Shown: positions 49,079 to 59,950 of the stretch, piece by piece
Position numbering within the stretch: the stretch's first letter is position 1
Layout of the letters: the number at the start of each line of letters is the position of its first letter
Source: Aselliscus stoliczkanus
Taxonomy: Eukaryota; Chordata; Mammalia; Chiroptera; Hipposideridae
Direction: 5' to 3'
Assembly (NCBI GenBank): GCA_033961575.1
Contig: CM066736.1
Location: 3,257,501 to 3,321,500 of the forward strand
Length of the DNA: 64,000 bases
Notes under the pieces: model-generated
What the model saw: the letters and a program-made list of their open reading frames with translations, nothing else
What the model was told of the DNA's origin: nothing
Databases searched by the model: none
Program-made: the position numbers and the translations under genes

Positions 49079-51084
49079 TCTGTACACATAACATATATGT
49101 TACATATATACAGAAACATGCATACAATATATTCACTTCCATAATATAGACTTGGCTCCCTCTAAATGGATCCCATCAATTGGGCAGGGTTCACACCAAA
49201 GACAGAGGAGGGAGACATGACTTTGAAGAATTAGCCTCATCTCAAGAAAAGTTTTAGCTGCTGCCACCACCAAGGGGCACTCTGTATTCTGACAACATGA
49301 AGTGCTGCAGAAGCACCATTCCAGACGAAACTTAACTTAGTTTCTTGATGGTTTATTTCCCCATCACCAATCCAGGAAGTGAAATTCCAGGTGAGTTTGC
49401 GGGTGAATTAATTGGCAACGAGGGACATCTGCCTGGAGCACTGTGACAATACCCCTCGGCACAGCCAGGTGGGCCCTCAGCCAGCCGGGTGGGGAAGCAA
49501 GACGTTCACATTTTACCTCCTCGTAAAATTCAGGGAAAGCCCAAGGCAAGGTTTAAATTCTGACTTATTTCCAGATGTGGAAAAGGAAATGGAAATACAT
49601 GCAAAGTTTCATGCGCTCTGTTTTCACTGTGGACTGGTTTATTTTATTTTTTTCTTTATCATTGGTGTTGATATTTCATACCTTTCAAAAACTGATTTAC
49701 AAGAAACTTAAAGCTGTGCCTTCTCACTCCTTTATGGTGGCCAAAGTCTCCCTTTTATCTGAAATAACAGGTTTACAGTCCTGTCCCACCATAACTCAAG
49801 TAAAACGCAGTAAAAATTTGTCTGAAAGCTTATATGGGAAGCCATAAATATCAGCTGCCAGGGCCTCATTTCGAGCCAGACTGCAACAAAATGTGACATC
49901 CTAATCTCAGAGGATCACAGGGAGCCATGGTCAACTGTGCCCGGGGAAATACATCCACGGCCTGAAAAGCTGACACCCCTCCCTTGAATCCCCAAATCTC
50001 ACAGAGTGGCACCACTCTTTTTCCCCACTGGCAGGTCGACCAGGTGGCTGGCGTTCTGAACATGAAAGGAGGCCCCATTCAGTCTACTGGTTTCCTAGAG
50101 GACTTTTCACCCCCTGACTGAATGAGGTGGGTCCTGACAGCAAGAACAAGGCTTCTCTCCACTGTCTTCCTTAGGAGCCAGAGAGAACCAGGTCCAGGTT
50201 CCCTGAGACATAAGGGGCATCAGACATGCTCTGTGGCTGAAGGAGGCCGAGACTTGCAACACCAATAGCAGATGGCTCCAAGAAAGCCCCAGAATGAGCT
50301 TTGGAGGGTAACTGACAACCTCCCAGAATGCCTCAGCCCACAGGGCACTGGACACCCCGGCAAGGACCCTGTGACCCAAAGTGCATGGACGGACATCACT
50401 GTCGCGCTTGACACACAAAACACACTTCTGGGCATGTGCCTTGTCAGGACTGGTGGGGCCTGTAGCCCTGAGCCCTGCGGTGGTGCAGCTTGAACCTGCT
50501 ATGCCCCACAGACTCACAGACCGGTTCACTGACATCGCCAGCCCTGCCTGGAAATTCATGACCGGTCTGTGGCTACTGGTCACCCACCTGAGGGTTAAGC
50601 CCCGTGACATTCCTGCAGCTGAGTCTCGTTTTCTAATGCACACAAGACAACACAGGCATGGCCAGCCAGGCGTGGAAGTCTCTCTTTCCAGGGCACCCAG
50701 TGACCTGGTCTTTGAAAACCACCAGCAAGAGACATTCCTCACTGATCTGTCCAGGCGTGGCCCTAATACCCTAATAACGCACCTCCACCTCGGTACCCCC
50801 ACTGATGTCATGGTCATGGTGGCCAGCAGCTAGAAAAAGGCCTTCATAAGCTTTCATAGTCGTTCAGGACGGTGCAGTGATGTCCTCTCTGGGGCGGAGG
50901 AAGGGTCTAGATTTTCCTCCATGCGCTCTGCAACCTAATGTTGCCCCATCTAGCTCCACGGCATCCTTCAGTGCCATCTTTGGGTCTTTCTCCTTGCACC
51001 CTGCGCTTGTCAGGGAAGCTCACCATTCATGTGAGCCGGACATCTCCTTCTTGTCGGGATTTCTCAGCTCTGGGAGAGCTTCTG
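49079..51084. other. Unique intronic sequence with overlapping long frames
   Basis: Minus-strand 50107-50817 (236 codons) and plus-strand 50381-50833 (150 codons) frames overlap. Neither shows a domain I know. An ATATATGTTACATATATA scrap at 49090-49110 trails the MITE. Confidence 0.4.
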
Positions 51085-51420
51085 TGCCCAGCAATTCCAG
51101 CCCTGCCCCTGTTGTTGGCGTTATAGAGAACTGCATTTCCCAGGCTCCCTTATGCCTTGGCCTCTGGGAGTGGTCAGCCAATGGGAAGCTCTGTTGGAAG
51201 ATGTCTCCTCCCTGCAGTATTGACTGGTAGGGACCCTGTGTCCTCTAAGATCCCAGCCCCTCCCTGGGCGCCCACTGTAGGCAGACGTTCTGGTTCTTAC
51301 TGGTTGGTTCTAATTTCTGGGTTCTAACAACCCAATCTCCCTCCTTTGTCCCTCTAGCCCAAGAGGTGGTAGGTAACAGCTTCCTGCCGTCATTTACTGG
51401 AGTACTTTACCATTCCCAAA
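51085..51420 (+). repeat. Unclassified mammalian repeat
   Basis: AACTGCATTTCCCAGGCTCC, GTCAGCCAATGGGAAGCTCT, TTTGTCCCTCTAGCCCAAGA and GGTAACAGCTTCCTGCCGTC belong to a widespread mammalian repeat that I cannot name. Confidence 0.4.
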
Positions 51421-51539
51421 TGGTACTCAAGCAGGCCCAAACCATCACCTGGGTAACTAATTTCAACTGGAGCGATTTCTGTTTTCTTGGCCTGACTAAC
51501 ATAGGCAGTCACTAATCAGTGCATCTGGTTAAATCTCGT

Positions 51540-51700
51540 CAAAGCCACTGTCACCATCTGAACTTAGCCCTTGTACTTTCACTTGTTCACTTCTGTACGA
51601 TCCATCCTCTCTATGGCATTCAAACTCCATGAGAGCAGAGACGTGACATCTGCTGCCTCTCCAGTACCCTGCAGAAGAAACTAAATAAATGGATATCCAT
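51540..51700 (+). repeat. L2 3' fragment
   Basis: CAAACTCCATGAGAGCAGAG, ACGTGACATCTGCTGCC and AAACTAAATAAATGGATATC follow the L2 3' end. Confidence 0.65.
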
Positions 51701-51954
51701 CAATTAAGATTGCCTTGGTTTAATGCTTGAGAGAATAAATCCCTTTGTGTTCCTTTTTGGGCTCTCTTTGGCTTATTCCCAGGGTGGTCAATAGATACCA
51801 TGAATATTAACAAATCGTTTCTCGATCCCATTACCACTCCGTTCATTTCCTTCTCAAATGTCACATCGCTGCGGTCACTGGCCGGTGGCTAGGTTTGCCG
51901 AGCAAAGAGCTGCAGTTCTCAGAGGGGAGGGGGAATTTCACTTAAAGGAGAAAC

Positions 51955-52160
51955 ACTTACAGAGCACCTGCTACGCACCAACACACCTGGGCCTAGTTAC
52001 CTGCTAATCAGCTGATTGTCACAGCAGTTGTAAGATGGGCAGTCTTAGTCCCTTCCGGGAAATGATGAAACTGAGGCACAGAGAAATCAAGCAATATGAA
52101 CACGGTCAAAGTTAGGGTTCAAACCAGCTCTGCCCAGTCCCAAAGCTTTTCCACTTCTCC
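51955..52160 (-). repeat. MIR SINE
   Basis: AGAGCACCTGCTACGCACCA, ATGATGAAACTGAGGCACAG and GTTAGGGTTCAAACCAGCTC are the reversed MIR. Confidence 0.85.
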
Positions 52161-54060
52161 GTATAGCCTGAAGGTCAACTGCCTGGTGAGTCTACAAAGA
52201 GGCCAAGGAGTTAGCCATCCAGAGGTCAGCTGAAGGAGCTGTGGCTCAATGCTCACAAGGCCAGGGTCATGGACACAACCCCTATACACACACGGTGTTT
52301 TTTCATTTCTCTTTGGTCCCAGGTGACCATGTCTTCCATCCCAGGTACAGCCTGGGACTCTACAGAAATCCCAAATAGAACAGGAAAATAGGTACAGTGG
52401 AGCCAGGACATCTCAACCCAGCCTCTGACAGAACAGCCAGCGATCCACGCCATTAAGGGAGTGATAAATGTGGACGAGCATTGCTGCCTACAAATCCCTC
52501 ACACATCCTGGAGGCTCAGAAGGAGGAGCCAGTACAAGTTGGACCAAACACTGTGGGGTTAAGTCGGTCCATCGCGTGTGGTCATTTATGCATTAACGAG
52601 CAGCTGTAGTGCCACGATACTGTACGTTTCCATTCGGTTGGCTCGTACCTCCTCCTATAATCCTTGATTTTTCCCTGGGGGCCAGATCCTTCCACACCTC
52701 AGCATTTGAAACAGGAGCCATTGACCATAGGACCAAGAAAGGCAGCAAATACTTGACTACTGAATTCAAAAGCCACCAGTACAAAAGTAAGATAGAGAAA
52801 GTCAGATGAGTTTCTGTCTTTCTCAACAAATAAAATATACCATGGGCTGAAAGGGAGACAGGAGAGCCTGAGGCCACCAGTGCCAGGTGGTCATCAGGCA
52901 GGACTGACACTTCCCTTTGTCCCAGAATTCTTCTCAAATCTTAAGCTGCGCAGCCCTGTGTAGCCAACATGGGATGTTCCCAGGAACAGGAAGCAGATAA
53001 GATGCAGGGAGACAACAGGAAACAGAAGAGAAGTGGACCAGAAGCAGACAGGAAGTAGACAGGAAGGGGCAGGTCCCTTCTCCCAGCTCCAGGCCTCCAG
53101 CCTCCCCGACAACCACCACACCCCAATAGTAGAGACTTGTTTCCTACAAGTGGCCAAGAGACCCCAACATCGCACACCGGAGAAGAGAAAGGTGAGTTGG
53201 AGCTAAGAGGCAATAACTTACTAACCGGCAGATCCCATCTGTCAGGAGAGAACATGGAGGCACATTTAGTAGATGATGGTGCCAGGACAGCACCCGGGAA
53301 ACTGCTCCACAGTGGGTGCCCCTAGGCACCCCCCTATACAGCTCTGCGTCGAGGAAGCTGTGGGGAGGAAGAATTCCTATTCCTCAGTCTCTGGGCTGCC
53401 CCATAATTCCTACTTGGCCCAGGGGGATATGTGGATACCCTAGAGAAATGTATAAGCCAGAAGGTGGCAGCTCTTAGAGAAGAAACCAGGAATCCAGAGT
53501 TGTGTGAATCCAGAATAGTGGCAGGTATCATGGACTCCTGGGTACTGTGGCTTGTAGAACTATCAGTGAAATAGAGAATACGGGAATAACATCCGGTCTG
53601 AAGAAAGAAGATAAGGAATCCAGTTCGGGCATATTTGAGTTGAGGTGAAGGAGAGATGATAAGGAGACTATTGAAAATATGACTGGGGCATTCAGGGGAA
53701 GGTGGTCCCCTATTTCATCTCCCCACAAAGGTAGCTCCTTTCAGACATGGTGCCACATCGAACCTGCTTCTGTATCTCAGACTGGGATCCACAACCCCAG
53801 CTGCAGAATAACATGGGAGATAACAAACACATTCTACCTGGCTCTGCCTGCCAGAATTAATTTACATGGTCTTGGAGGGAGGGCAGCTTTTCAATGTTCC
53901 CTAGCTGATTCAATTGAATAGCAGTGGGGAGAACCAGCACTCTAAAAGTCCAAGAATTCTGCTGGGTACAGAGTAGGTGATGCACATATACTCAAAAACT
54001 AATAGTCATTCATCACCTTTAGGGCAAGTCTTGGGTCGTACACAAGCAAGTCTAGGCTAA
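52161..54060. other. Unique intronic sequence
   Basis: No gene is recognised. A purine-rich block with repeated AGACAGGAAG motifs lies at 53010-53070. A CTCF-like 14-mer (CCAGAAGGTGGCAG, 13 of 14) lies at 53457-53470. Confidence 0.4.
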
Positions 54061-54135
54061 AATACGACTATAAATTACAGTAGTGAGAATAGATAAAATA
54101 GAGTAAAATAAAGGTAAAGAGAAAACAAGAATAGG

Positions 54136-54475
54136 ATCATCATTGTCGTCATCATCACCACCATCATCCTCACCTCCATCTTCACCATCATCACCGTCAC
54201 CATCACCATCCTTATCACCATCACCACCACCATCACCATCACCACCATCACCATCATCACCACCATCACCATCATCACCACCATCATCATCATCACCACC
54301 ATCATCATCACCACCATCACCATCATCACCACCACCATCACCATCATCATCACCACCATCACCATCATTATCACCATCATCACCACCATCATCACCATCA
54401 TCACCACCATCACCACCATCACCATCATCATCATCACCATCACCACTATCATCGTCATCATCATCACAGTCATCA
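54136..54475. repeat. CAT/CAC trinucleotide-hexanucleotide repeat tract
   Basis: About 340 bp of ATC and ACC triplets with a dominant ATCACC pattern and scattered GTC or TTA variants. All three frames of one strand stay open (poly-Asp/Gly, poly-Met/Val, and so on), which is a repeat effect and not a gene. Confidence 0.97.
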
Positions 54476-54484
54476 TTTATATAA

Positions 54485-54690
54485 TCTTTATGACACACCA
54501 AGCACTGTGTTAAGCATTTTACAAGTATTAACTCTTTTAATCTTCACAGTCTTTTTGATTATAAGGATTTGATTACCCCCACTCATAGATGGGGAAACTG
54601 AGGCATGGGGAGGCTAAGATCCCAAAGCTCACAAGTGGAGGGCTGAGGTTCCAGCCAAGCAGTCTAGCTCCAGGCAGCGCTGACATTCTT
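54485..54690 (-). repeat. MIR SINE
   Basis: CCAAGCACTGTGTTAAGCAT, AGATGGGGAAACTGAGGCAT and CCAAGCAGTCTAGCTCC are the reversed MIR. Confidence 0.88.
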
Positions 54691-55384
54691 AGCCAATGTG
54701 ATGTGCTGCCAGAGGAACGCTCAGCCGGCAGAGAGTGCACCGTAAGAGCTTAGGCGATAACCAAGGACAGCTGTGAATATGCCTCTGAATTGCCCGCCTC
54801 TCAAAGCACAAGATGAGGTCACTAGTTGGACACCATCCCTAAGATGAAAGCAGGATGCCAACCTCCTGGCTCTGGGGGAAATCCCTGCTGGGTGCTCCGG
54901 AAGGCCCCTGAGGGACATGAGGGACATGACAGCATTGTCCTACAACACACCAGAGTTTATTAAGTGCTTCCCATGGCACTCCTCCGTACAAGGAGGGACA
55001 TAACAAGGAAGGACAAGCAGGCAAGAGCGTGCTGCCCAGGACAAAGGACAGCTGGCATGTCCCTCGTGAGTCCTACCCTTTACGCCCCACCTCCACGAAT
55101 GCATCTTCTTACCAAACCAGCCAAGGTGTTACACAGAAGTGAGTGGCAGAGCCCTTGAGCCCAAATATTCTCTGGCAATATTTGGGGGTACAAATACTCA
55201 GCATAGACAACTGCCAAGGCACAGGATTTAAAACATAGGGAAGAGTATCAACCTCTTATTTCACAATGTCCACCACCGCTTTTATGCCAAGAAAGGTCCC
55301 CAACATCCCAAGACCAAATACACACTCATGTCTACTTTCACCTCGCCATGGGTGGGTGTATGGATACGCATCTGTGTCTACATT
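54691..55384. other. Unique intronic sequence
   Basis: Nothing recognisable. Confidence 0.4.
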
Positions 55385-55700
55385 TTTATTTTTAATTATT
55401 TTTGTACTGAGCTATCTATGACAATTAACAATTGTATATATTTAAAGTGTACAATTTGATGGTTTGATGTACATATACATCATGAAATAATCACCATCAT
55501 CAAGCTGACTCAATATGAATTAACTCGATTTTTTTTTCTTAGTGAGAATACTTAAGATCTACCCTCTTAGCAAATTTCAAGTATTACATTTAATTCTTGA
55601 ATCCATCTGAAGTTTTTCTTTGGGTGTACAATGCAAAGTGAGACTCTAATGCAGTTGAAAACTAGCATACACTGAATCGGCCAGTGGAAATATTTTATTT
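55385..55700 (-). repeat. L1 3' fragment
   Basis: TTTAAAGTGTACAATTTGAT, GATGTACATATACATCATGA, GAGAATACTTAAGATCTACC and CTCTTAGCAAATTTCAAGTA are a reversed L1 3' UTR. This is the only clear L1 copy in the same orientation as the gene. Confidence 0.82.
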
Positions 55701-55777
55701 GACTTCATTGTTTAGGGGATTTTTAATTGAAAAAAATGTGCCTGTATTTTGGGATAGTCTTTAAAGAGATGATTAAG

Positions 55778-55970
55778 ACATCCAGAGGCTGGCGACCAAT
55801 CTGCCTCATCTGGGAAGAGCACAATGATGATACCAACATGGGCCAGTGAAGCAACATCCTTCGCAACTAGACTGAAGAACAAAAAGACAGCAACTTGTCT
55901 GTTCCCCTTCCCCAATTCCCCAACGCTGTTCCCCTCCCCCAGTTCCCCAATAAAATCTTTAAAAAAAAAA
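55778..55970 (+). repeat. 5'-truncated long-form SINE
   Basis: This equals the 3' 190 bp of the element at 44851-45289: CCAGAGGCTGGCGACC, GAGCACAATGATGATACC and CCCCAATAAAATCTTTAAA. The tail AATAAA plus TCTTT is intact. AGATGATTAAG duplications flank it. Confidence 0.92.
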
Positions 55971-55982
55971 GAGATGATTAAG

Positions 55983-56088
55983 GGCCAGCCGAGTGGCGCG
56001 GTGGTTAAGTGCTGGCTTGGGAAGCCAGCAGCCCCGGTTCAGGTCCCAAATATGAGGGCCAGTGACACTGCCCTCAAAAAAAAAAAAA
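55983..56088 (+). repeat. tRNA-derived SINE, type A short form, in a reused target
   Basis: It begins immediately after the 3' target copy of the preceding SINE and is itself followed by a further AGATGATTAAG (56089-56099). Confidence 0.94.
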
Positions 56089-56651
56089 AGATGATTAAGT
56101 TAAAACAAGGTAATTAGGGAAGATCCTAATTCAACATGACTGGTGTCCTATAAGGAGAGGAGTTTAGGACACAGACACACACAGAGGGATGCCCATGTGA
56201 AGACACAGAAGTACAATAGCCATTTACAAGCCAAGGAGAGAGGCCCTGGAAGAAATGAACCCTGAGGGCACCCTGATCTTGGACTTCCAGCCTCCAGAAT
56301 TGTCAGAAAGTAAACATTCCTGGTTTAAGTCACCCAGTTTGTAGCACTTTGTTATGGCAGCCCTCGCAAAGTAATATGGAAAGATTACTATTCTGTATCA
56401 AAATTCTGTTAGTCTTCCTTTTTTTGTCTCTAGGTTAACTTCAGACTCGTTTTGTCAAGTTGCCCATGCCTTCAAAACCCAGCTGGGCTCTGGCCTGAAG
56501 ATGAAGGGCTGCACGTGGGGGTGATGTGAGGGATGCCTTTCAACTTGCTGTGCTGTTTTTTATGGGTTTTCAATTTGTGCAGAATAAACAAGTCTTGCTC
56601 ATTGAATCTAAGGTAAACCCTGGCATTTTTCCCTTAAAAAGAAAGACATAA

Positions 56652-56765
56652 GGGCCGGCCGAGTGGCGTGGTGGTTAAGCGCTGGCTTGGGAAGCCAGCA
56701 GCCCCGGTTCGGTCCCACATATGAGGGCCAGTGACACTGCCCTCAAAAAAAGAAAAAGAAAAAAA
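56652..56765 (+). repeat. tRNA-derived SINE, type A short form
   Basis: GGGCCGGCCGAGTGGCGTGG to GACACTGCCCTC, with a G-interrupted A tail. AAAAAGAAAGACAT is repeated on both sides. Confidence 0.93.
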
Positions 56766-57206
56766 GAAAGACATGGAATTTGATTTTAAGTGGCAGGCTG
56801 AGTACACTCATTTCCTTGCATCTCCACAGAAACGCCACAGAAATAAAAGCATGAAAGTACAAGAAGGTCCAGAGAAATGGAGGAGAGCCATCTGAGGATA
56901 AAATATTCCAACAAAGCTGTAGCAGAAAATAAGTGGGTGCAAGTATGTTCATGGGCAAGACAGCAGAGGAGCCTTGAGCCGGAACCTCCTGTGTGTGTCA
57001 GACAGCATGTAGGGGCTGCTCTGCCCACTGGGACCCCAGGGGGACCCGGCTCATCATGAGGACGGAGGTGAGTGTATGGCTGAAAGCCGGGGGGGTCACA
57101 AAATTCTATAGATGGGAAACCCCTCCAGGCACACCTCCTCCTTGTGTCCGCGCTCTGAGTGAAAAGCAGGATGCTTGGTATTTGTCCTCAGTTAAAACTC
57201 AGCTCT

Positions 57207-57719
57207 GGCCAGCTGAGTAGCTCAGTTGGTTAACAGTTGGCTTGGAGCACGAGATCTGAGCAACAGGGCCCCCGGGTTGACTCCCACATGAGCCAGTGAA
57301 CGCTGTGCCCGAGCTGAGCTGTCGCTGAGCTGCCAACAGGTGGCAGGATGGCTCAGCTGGTGTAACAACAAGATTGCCTGTTCAATGGTGGGCTACGCTC
57401 ACCTGAAACTAAGGCTGAACTCAGCACCTTGAGCTGAGCTGCCGCCCGGATGGCTCAGTGGATAGAGCATGCGCTCTTAACAACAAGGCTGCTGGTTCGA
57501 CTCCCGCATGGGATGGTGGCTATGCTCACCCGCAACTAAGACTGAACTCAGCAACTTGAGCTTGGAAGCCACGAGCTGCCGACGGGCAGCCAGATGGTGA
57601 CTGGCGCCCTCCACAACGAAGACTGAAGAACAACACCTTGGCTGGTCCCCTCCCCCAATTCCCCAACACTCTTCCCCTCCCCCAATTCCCCAATAAAATC
57701 TTAAAAAAAAAAAAAAAAA
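57207..57719 (+). repeat. Trimeric tRNA-derived SINE, type B long form (513 bp)
   Basis: Three tRNA-like units are visible. The first has GTAGCTCAGTTGGTTAACAG and GGGTTGACTCCCACATG. The second has GGATGGCTCAGCTGGTGTAA and a decayed box B. The third has GGATGGCTCAGTGGATAGAG and GGTTCGACTCCCGCATGG. A repeated CCCCTCCCCCAATTCCCCAA block, AATAAAATCTT and poly(A) follow. CTCAGCTCT duplications flank it. An intact CTCF-like 14-mer lies at 57333-57346. Confidence 0.9.
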
Positions 57720-58794
57720 GCTCAGCTCTTCTCTCAGGAAACTGAGTTAACCCTTGAGAGATATGGATGTTGTACTCACATGCTGAGAGTGGATGGAGGT
57801 GGAACAGCCACCGTGCCACCATGGAGACCAAAGTTACACACCCACGAAGCAATGCCGTAAGCCTGAAGGAGCTAGCACAACACGAGATAAAGGACAAATA
57901 CAACAAGATAAGAGAAGCTCCCAGTGGCCTGCGGCACTGGAGCAGGTTTCTGTTGCTGGCAGCCAGAAACAATGTTAACTGGTAAGAAAGGGAAGTAAGC
58001 AGGCTTGTCAAGCAACTTAAATCCTCCTCTTTTATACAGAAAGCACTGCTGTCTACGTGTGTTAACTCAAAAAGCAGAGGGGGGGATGGCATGTAGAACT
58101 ATAGAAACTATCACCAGAAGCAAAAGCAAAAGTTGCAGGTCGGGACTGACTGGGCTGGGAGAGCAAAGATCCAGGGGGACCGGACTCTGTCCCTCTCTGT
58201 GCAAGTCACGCTGTGCCGCTTTATTTTCTCCATACACATGTGCCTGCCCAAACTCAAAACTAGCCACGCAGGGGAGGCAGCACCAAGCAGACTGTTGGAA
58301 ATCAGAGTGCAAGAGTGAGGTGCAAGTGGCCTTAATCCAGACAAGAAGGCATCACGTCTGAGGGAGAGACAGCTACCTGCCCAAGAACAGCAGCAAAGAC
58401 CTTCCCCTTCACAGCATTGCACAGGCCGCTCAGCCTGGGGATTTCCCAACCTCTCCTGCATCCGTGTGGTCATGTGACGAGTTCTGGCCAATGAAACATG
58501 GACATAAAGACAGCGAAACAAAAGTGAGGAGCTGATGAGCCAACGTGAGAGGTTTCCATGAGACACCAGATGTAGCGAGAGCATTGGTAAACAGATTATC
58601 TAGATCTTAGTGACAATCATTTTGACCTCCTACAGGCACCATCAGCTGTGAAACAGTTGGAAACGCTGATGACCTTGTTCTCATTTCCATTTATATTCAT
58701 TCTAAATCGGACACCTCGGAGATTGTTTAAATAAGAGAGGGACATTCACTAAGTCGCCCGACAGCTCTGCCTCTGTCTGATTGGAGGCAGCTGA
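57720..58794. other. Intronic sequence with an unnamed repeat scrap
   Basis: Positions about 58430-58600 (GGTCATGTGACGAGTTCTGG, CCAATGAAACATGGACATAA) resemble a common unnamed mammalian repeat. The rest is unique and non-coding. Confidence 0.4.
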
Positions 58795-58925
58795 GGCTTA
58801 CAAGAAGGACACCTGGGCTGGAGTCCCAGGTCTGCCCCTGGCTCGGTTTATGTACCGAGACAAGTCACTGCACCCCTCTGAGATTGCGTTTCCCTGTGTG
58901 TCAAGTGGTATCACCTCCAACCACC
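58795..58925 (+). repeat. MIR fragment
   Basis: GGAGTCCCAGGTCTGCCCCT and GACAAGTCACTGCACCCCTC fit a diverged MIR. Confidence 0.6.
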
Positions 58926-59164
58926 CATCAGGGACACACCATGAGGGAACCCAGTAACAGGAATGTCCTATATGGGGCATGTTTGCTCTGGACCTCTCAC
59001 TAACTCAGACTAGCCTTTTCTTCATCCCATCATTGTTGAGAGAAAAACATGATTCTTTCAAGTCACAGAAACCCATACCACGCACATATAAACCAAACTG
59101 GAATTTGATGGCAGTCATAGCTGGAGAGTCTAGGGGTAGGCTAGCTTCGGGGCTGGCCGGATTC

Positions 59165-59585
59165 GGGGTTTAAACAATGTCATCACCAACATCCCCAAAA
59201 GTCCTTTGACTAGTGAATGGATAAGCCATGGCACACCCACTGGGTGGAATACTAGTTAGCAATAAAGGACAAATGACGGATATACACACAACAGCGTGGA
59301 TACATCTCAACTACCTTGTGCTGAATGAAAGAAGGCAACCTCGGAAAGCTACCTACTGTAGGATTCCATTTATGTGAACCTTCAGAAACCAAAATGAGAG
59401 GGATGGAGGACAGATCAGGGATTGCCAGTGATGGGGCGGGGAGGGTTTGACCACAAAAATTCAAAACAAAGGACTGAGGTGGGAGTGATGGGACTGTCCT
59501 AGATCCCAATGGTTGTGTTGACTACGTGACTCAATCATTTGTCAAAACTCAAAGAGCTATATGCCCAAAAGAGTGAATTTCTCTG
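59165..59585 (+). repeat. Old L1 3' end
   Basis: GGATAAGCCATGGCACACCC, GTGCTGAATGAAAGAAGGCA, CTGTAGGATTCCATTTATGT, GGGATTGCCAGTGATGGGGC and AAAGAGTGAATTTCTCTGAA follow L1M 3' ends, parallel to the copy at 2975-3665. Confidence 0.85.
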
Positions 59586-59609
59586 AAAGTAAATTTTAAA
59601 AGTTTTTGT

Positions 59610-59950
59610 AAAGATGCGTGTTCACCCATCGCTCTGCTGTCTTCAGCGGAGCTGGCTTCGCTCTCAATCTCCATGTCGTGGCAAGGTTAGCATCACCAAA
59701 CCTCACGTTTTCCTCCCTTCAAATCCAACAGAAGCTGTGAGGGCCTCTTTCCCAAAGGCACAGGGAAAAAAATCTCAGAGCGTCTCCTTATCTCTGATGA
59801 GTCACATTGTCCATCTCTGAACCAATCACGATGGCAAGGAGAATGGCCTGTTCCGATTGGCTCAGCCATAGGCACGTGACCCTTCCCAGGAGCCTGGTGA
59901 TAGATCAGTTTTAGCTCAACTTTGAAGGGGGTGGTCCCCAAAGCATCATC
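59610..59950 (+). repeat. Unclassified mammalian repeat
   Basis: GAACCAATCACGATGGCAAG, GATTGGCTCAGCCATAGGCA and GGGGGTGGTCCCCAAAGCAT follow a widespread mammalian repeat that I cannot name. Confidence 0.45.

Larger units (their letters stand above)
55730..56385 (+). repeat. MLT1-type MaLR LTR, interrupted by two SINEs
   Basis: The LTR runs GGGATAGTCTTTAAAGAGAT plus GATTAAG, is cut by two SINEs, and resumes with TTAAAACAAGGTAATTAGGG, CTGGTGTCCTATAAGGAGAG, CTTGGACTTCCAGCCTCCAG and CTTTGTTATGGCAGCCCTCG. Confidence 0.88.

Noticed and set aside
50107..50833. Overlapping 236-codon minus-strand and 150-codon plus-strand open frames
   Set aside because: No domain, splice or promoter evidence and no recognised family. 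Two frames open on opposite strands suggests chance in GC-rich DNA.
54052..54501. 149-codon Asp/Gly-rich frame and companion frames
   Set aside because: These are produced by the CAT/CAC repeat tract; all frames are open for that reason.
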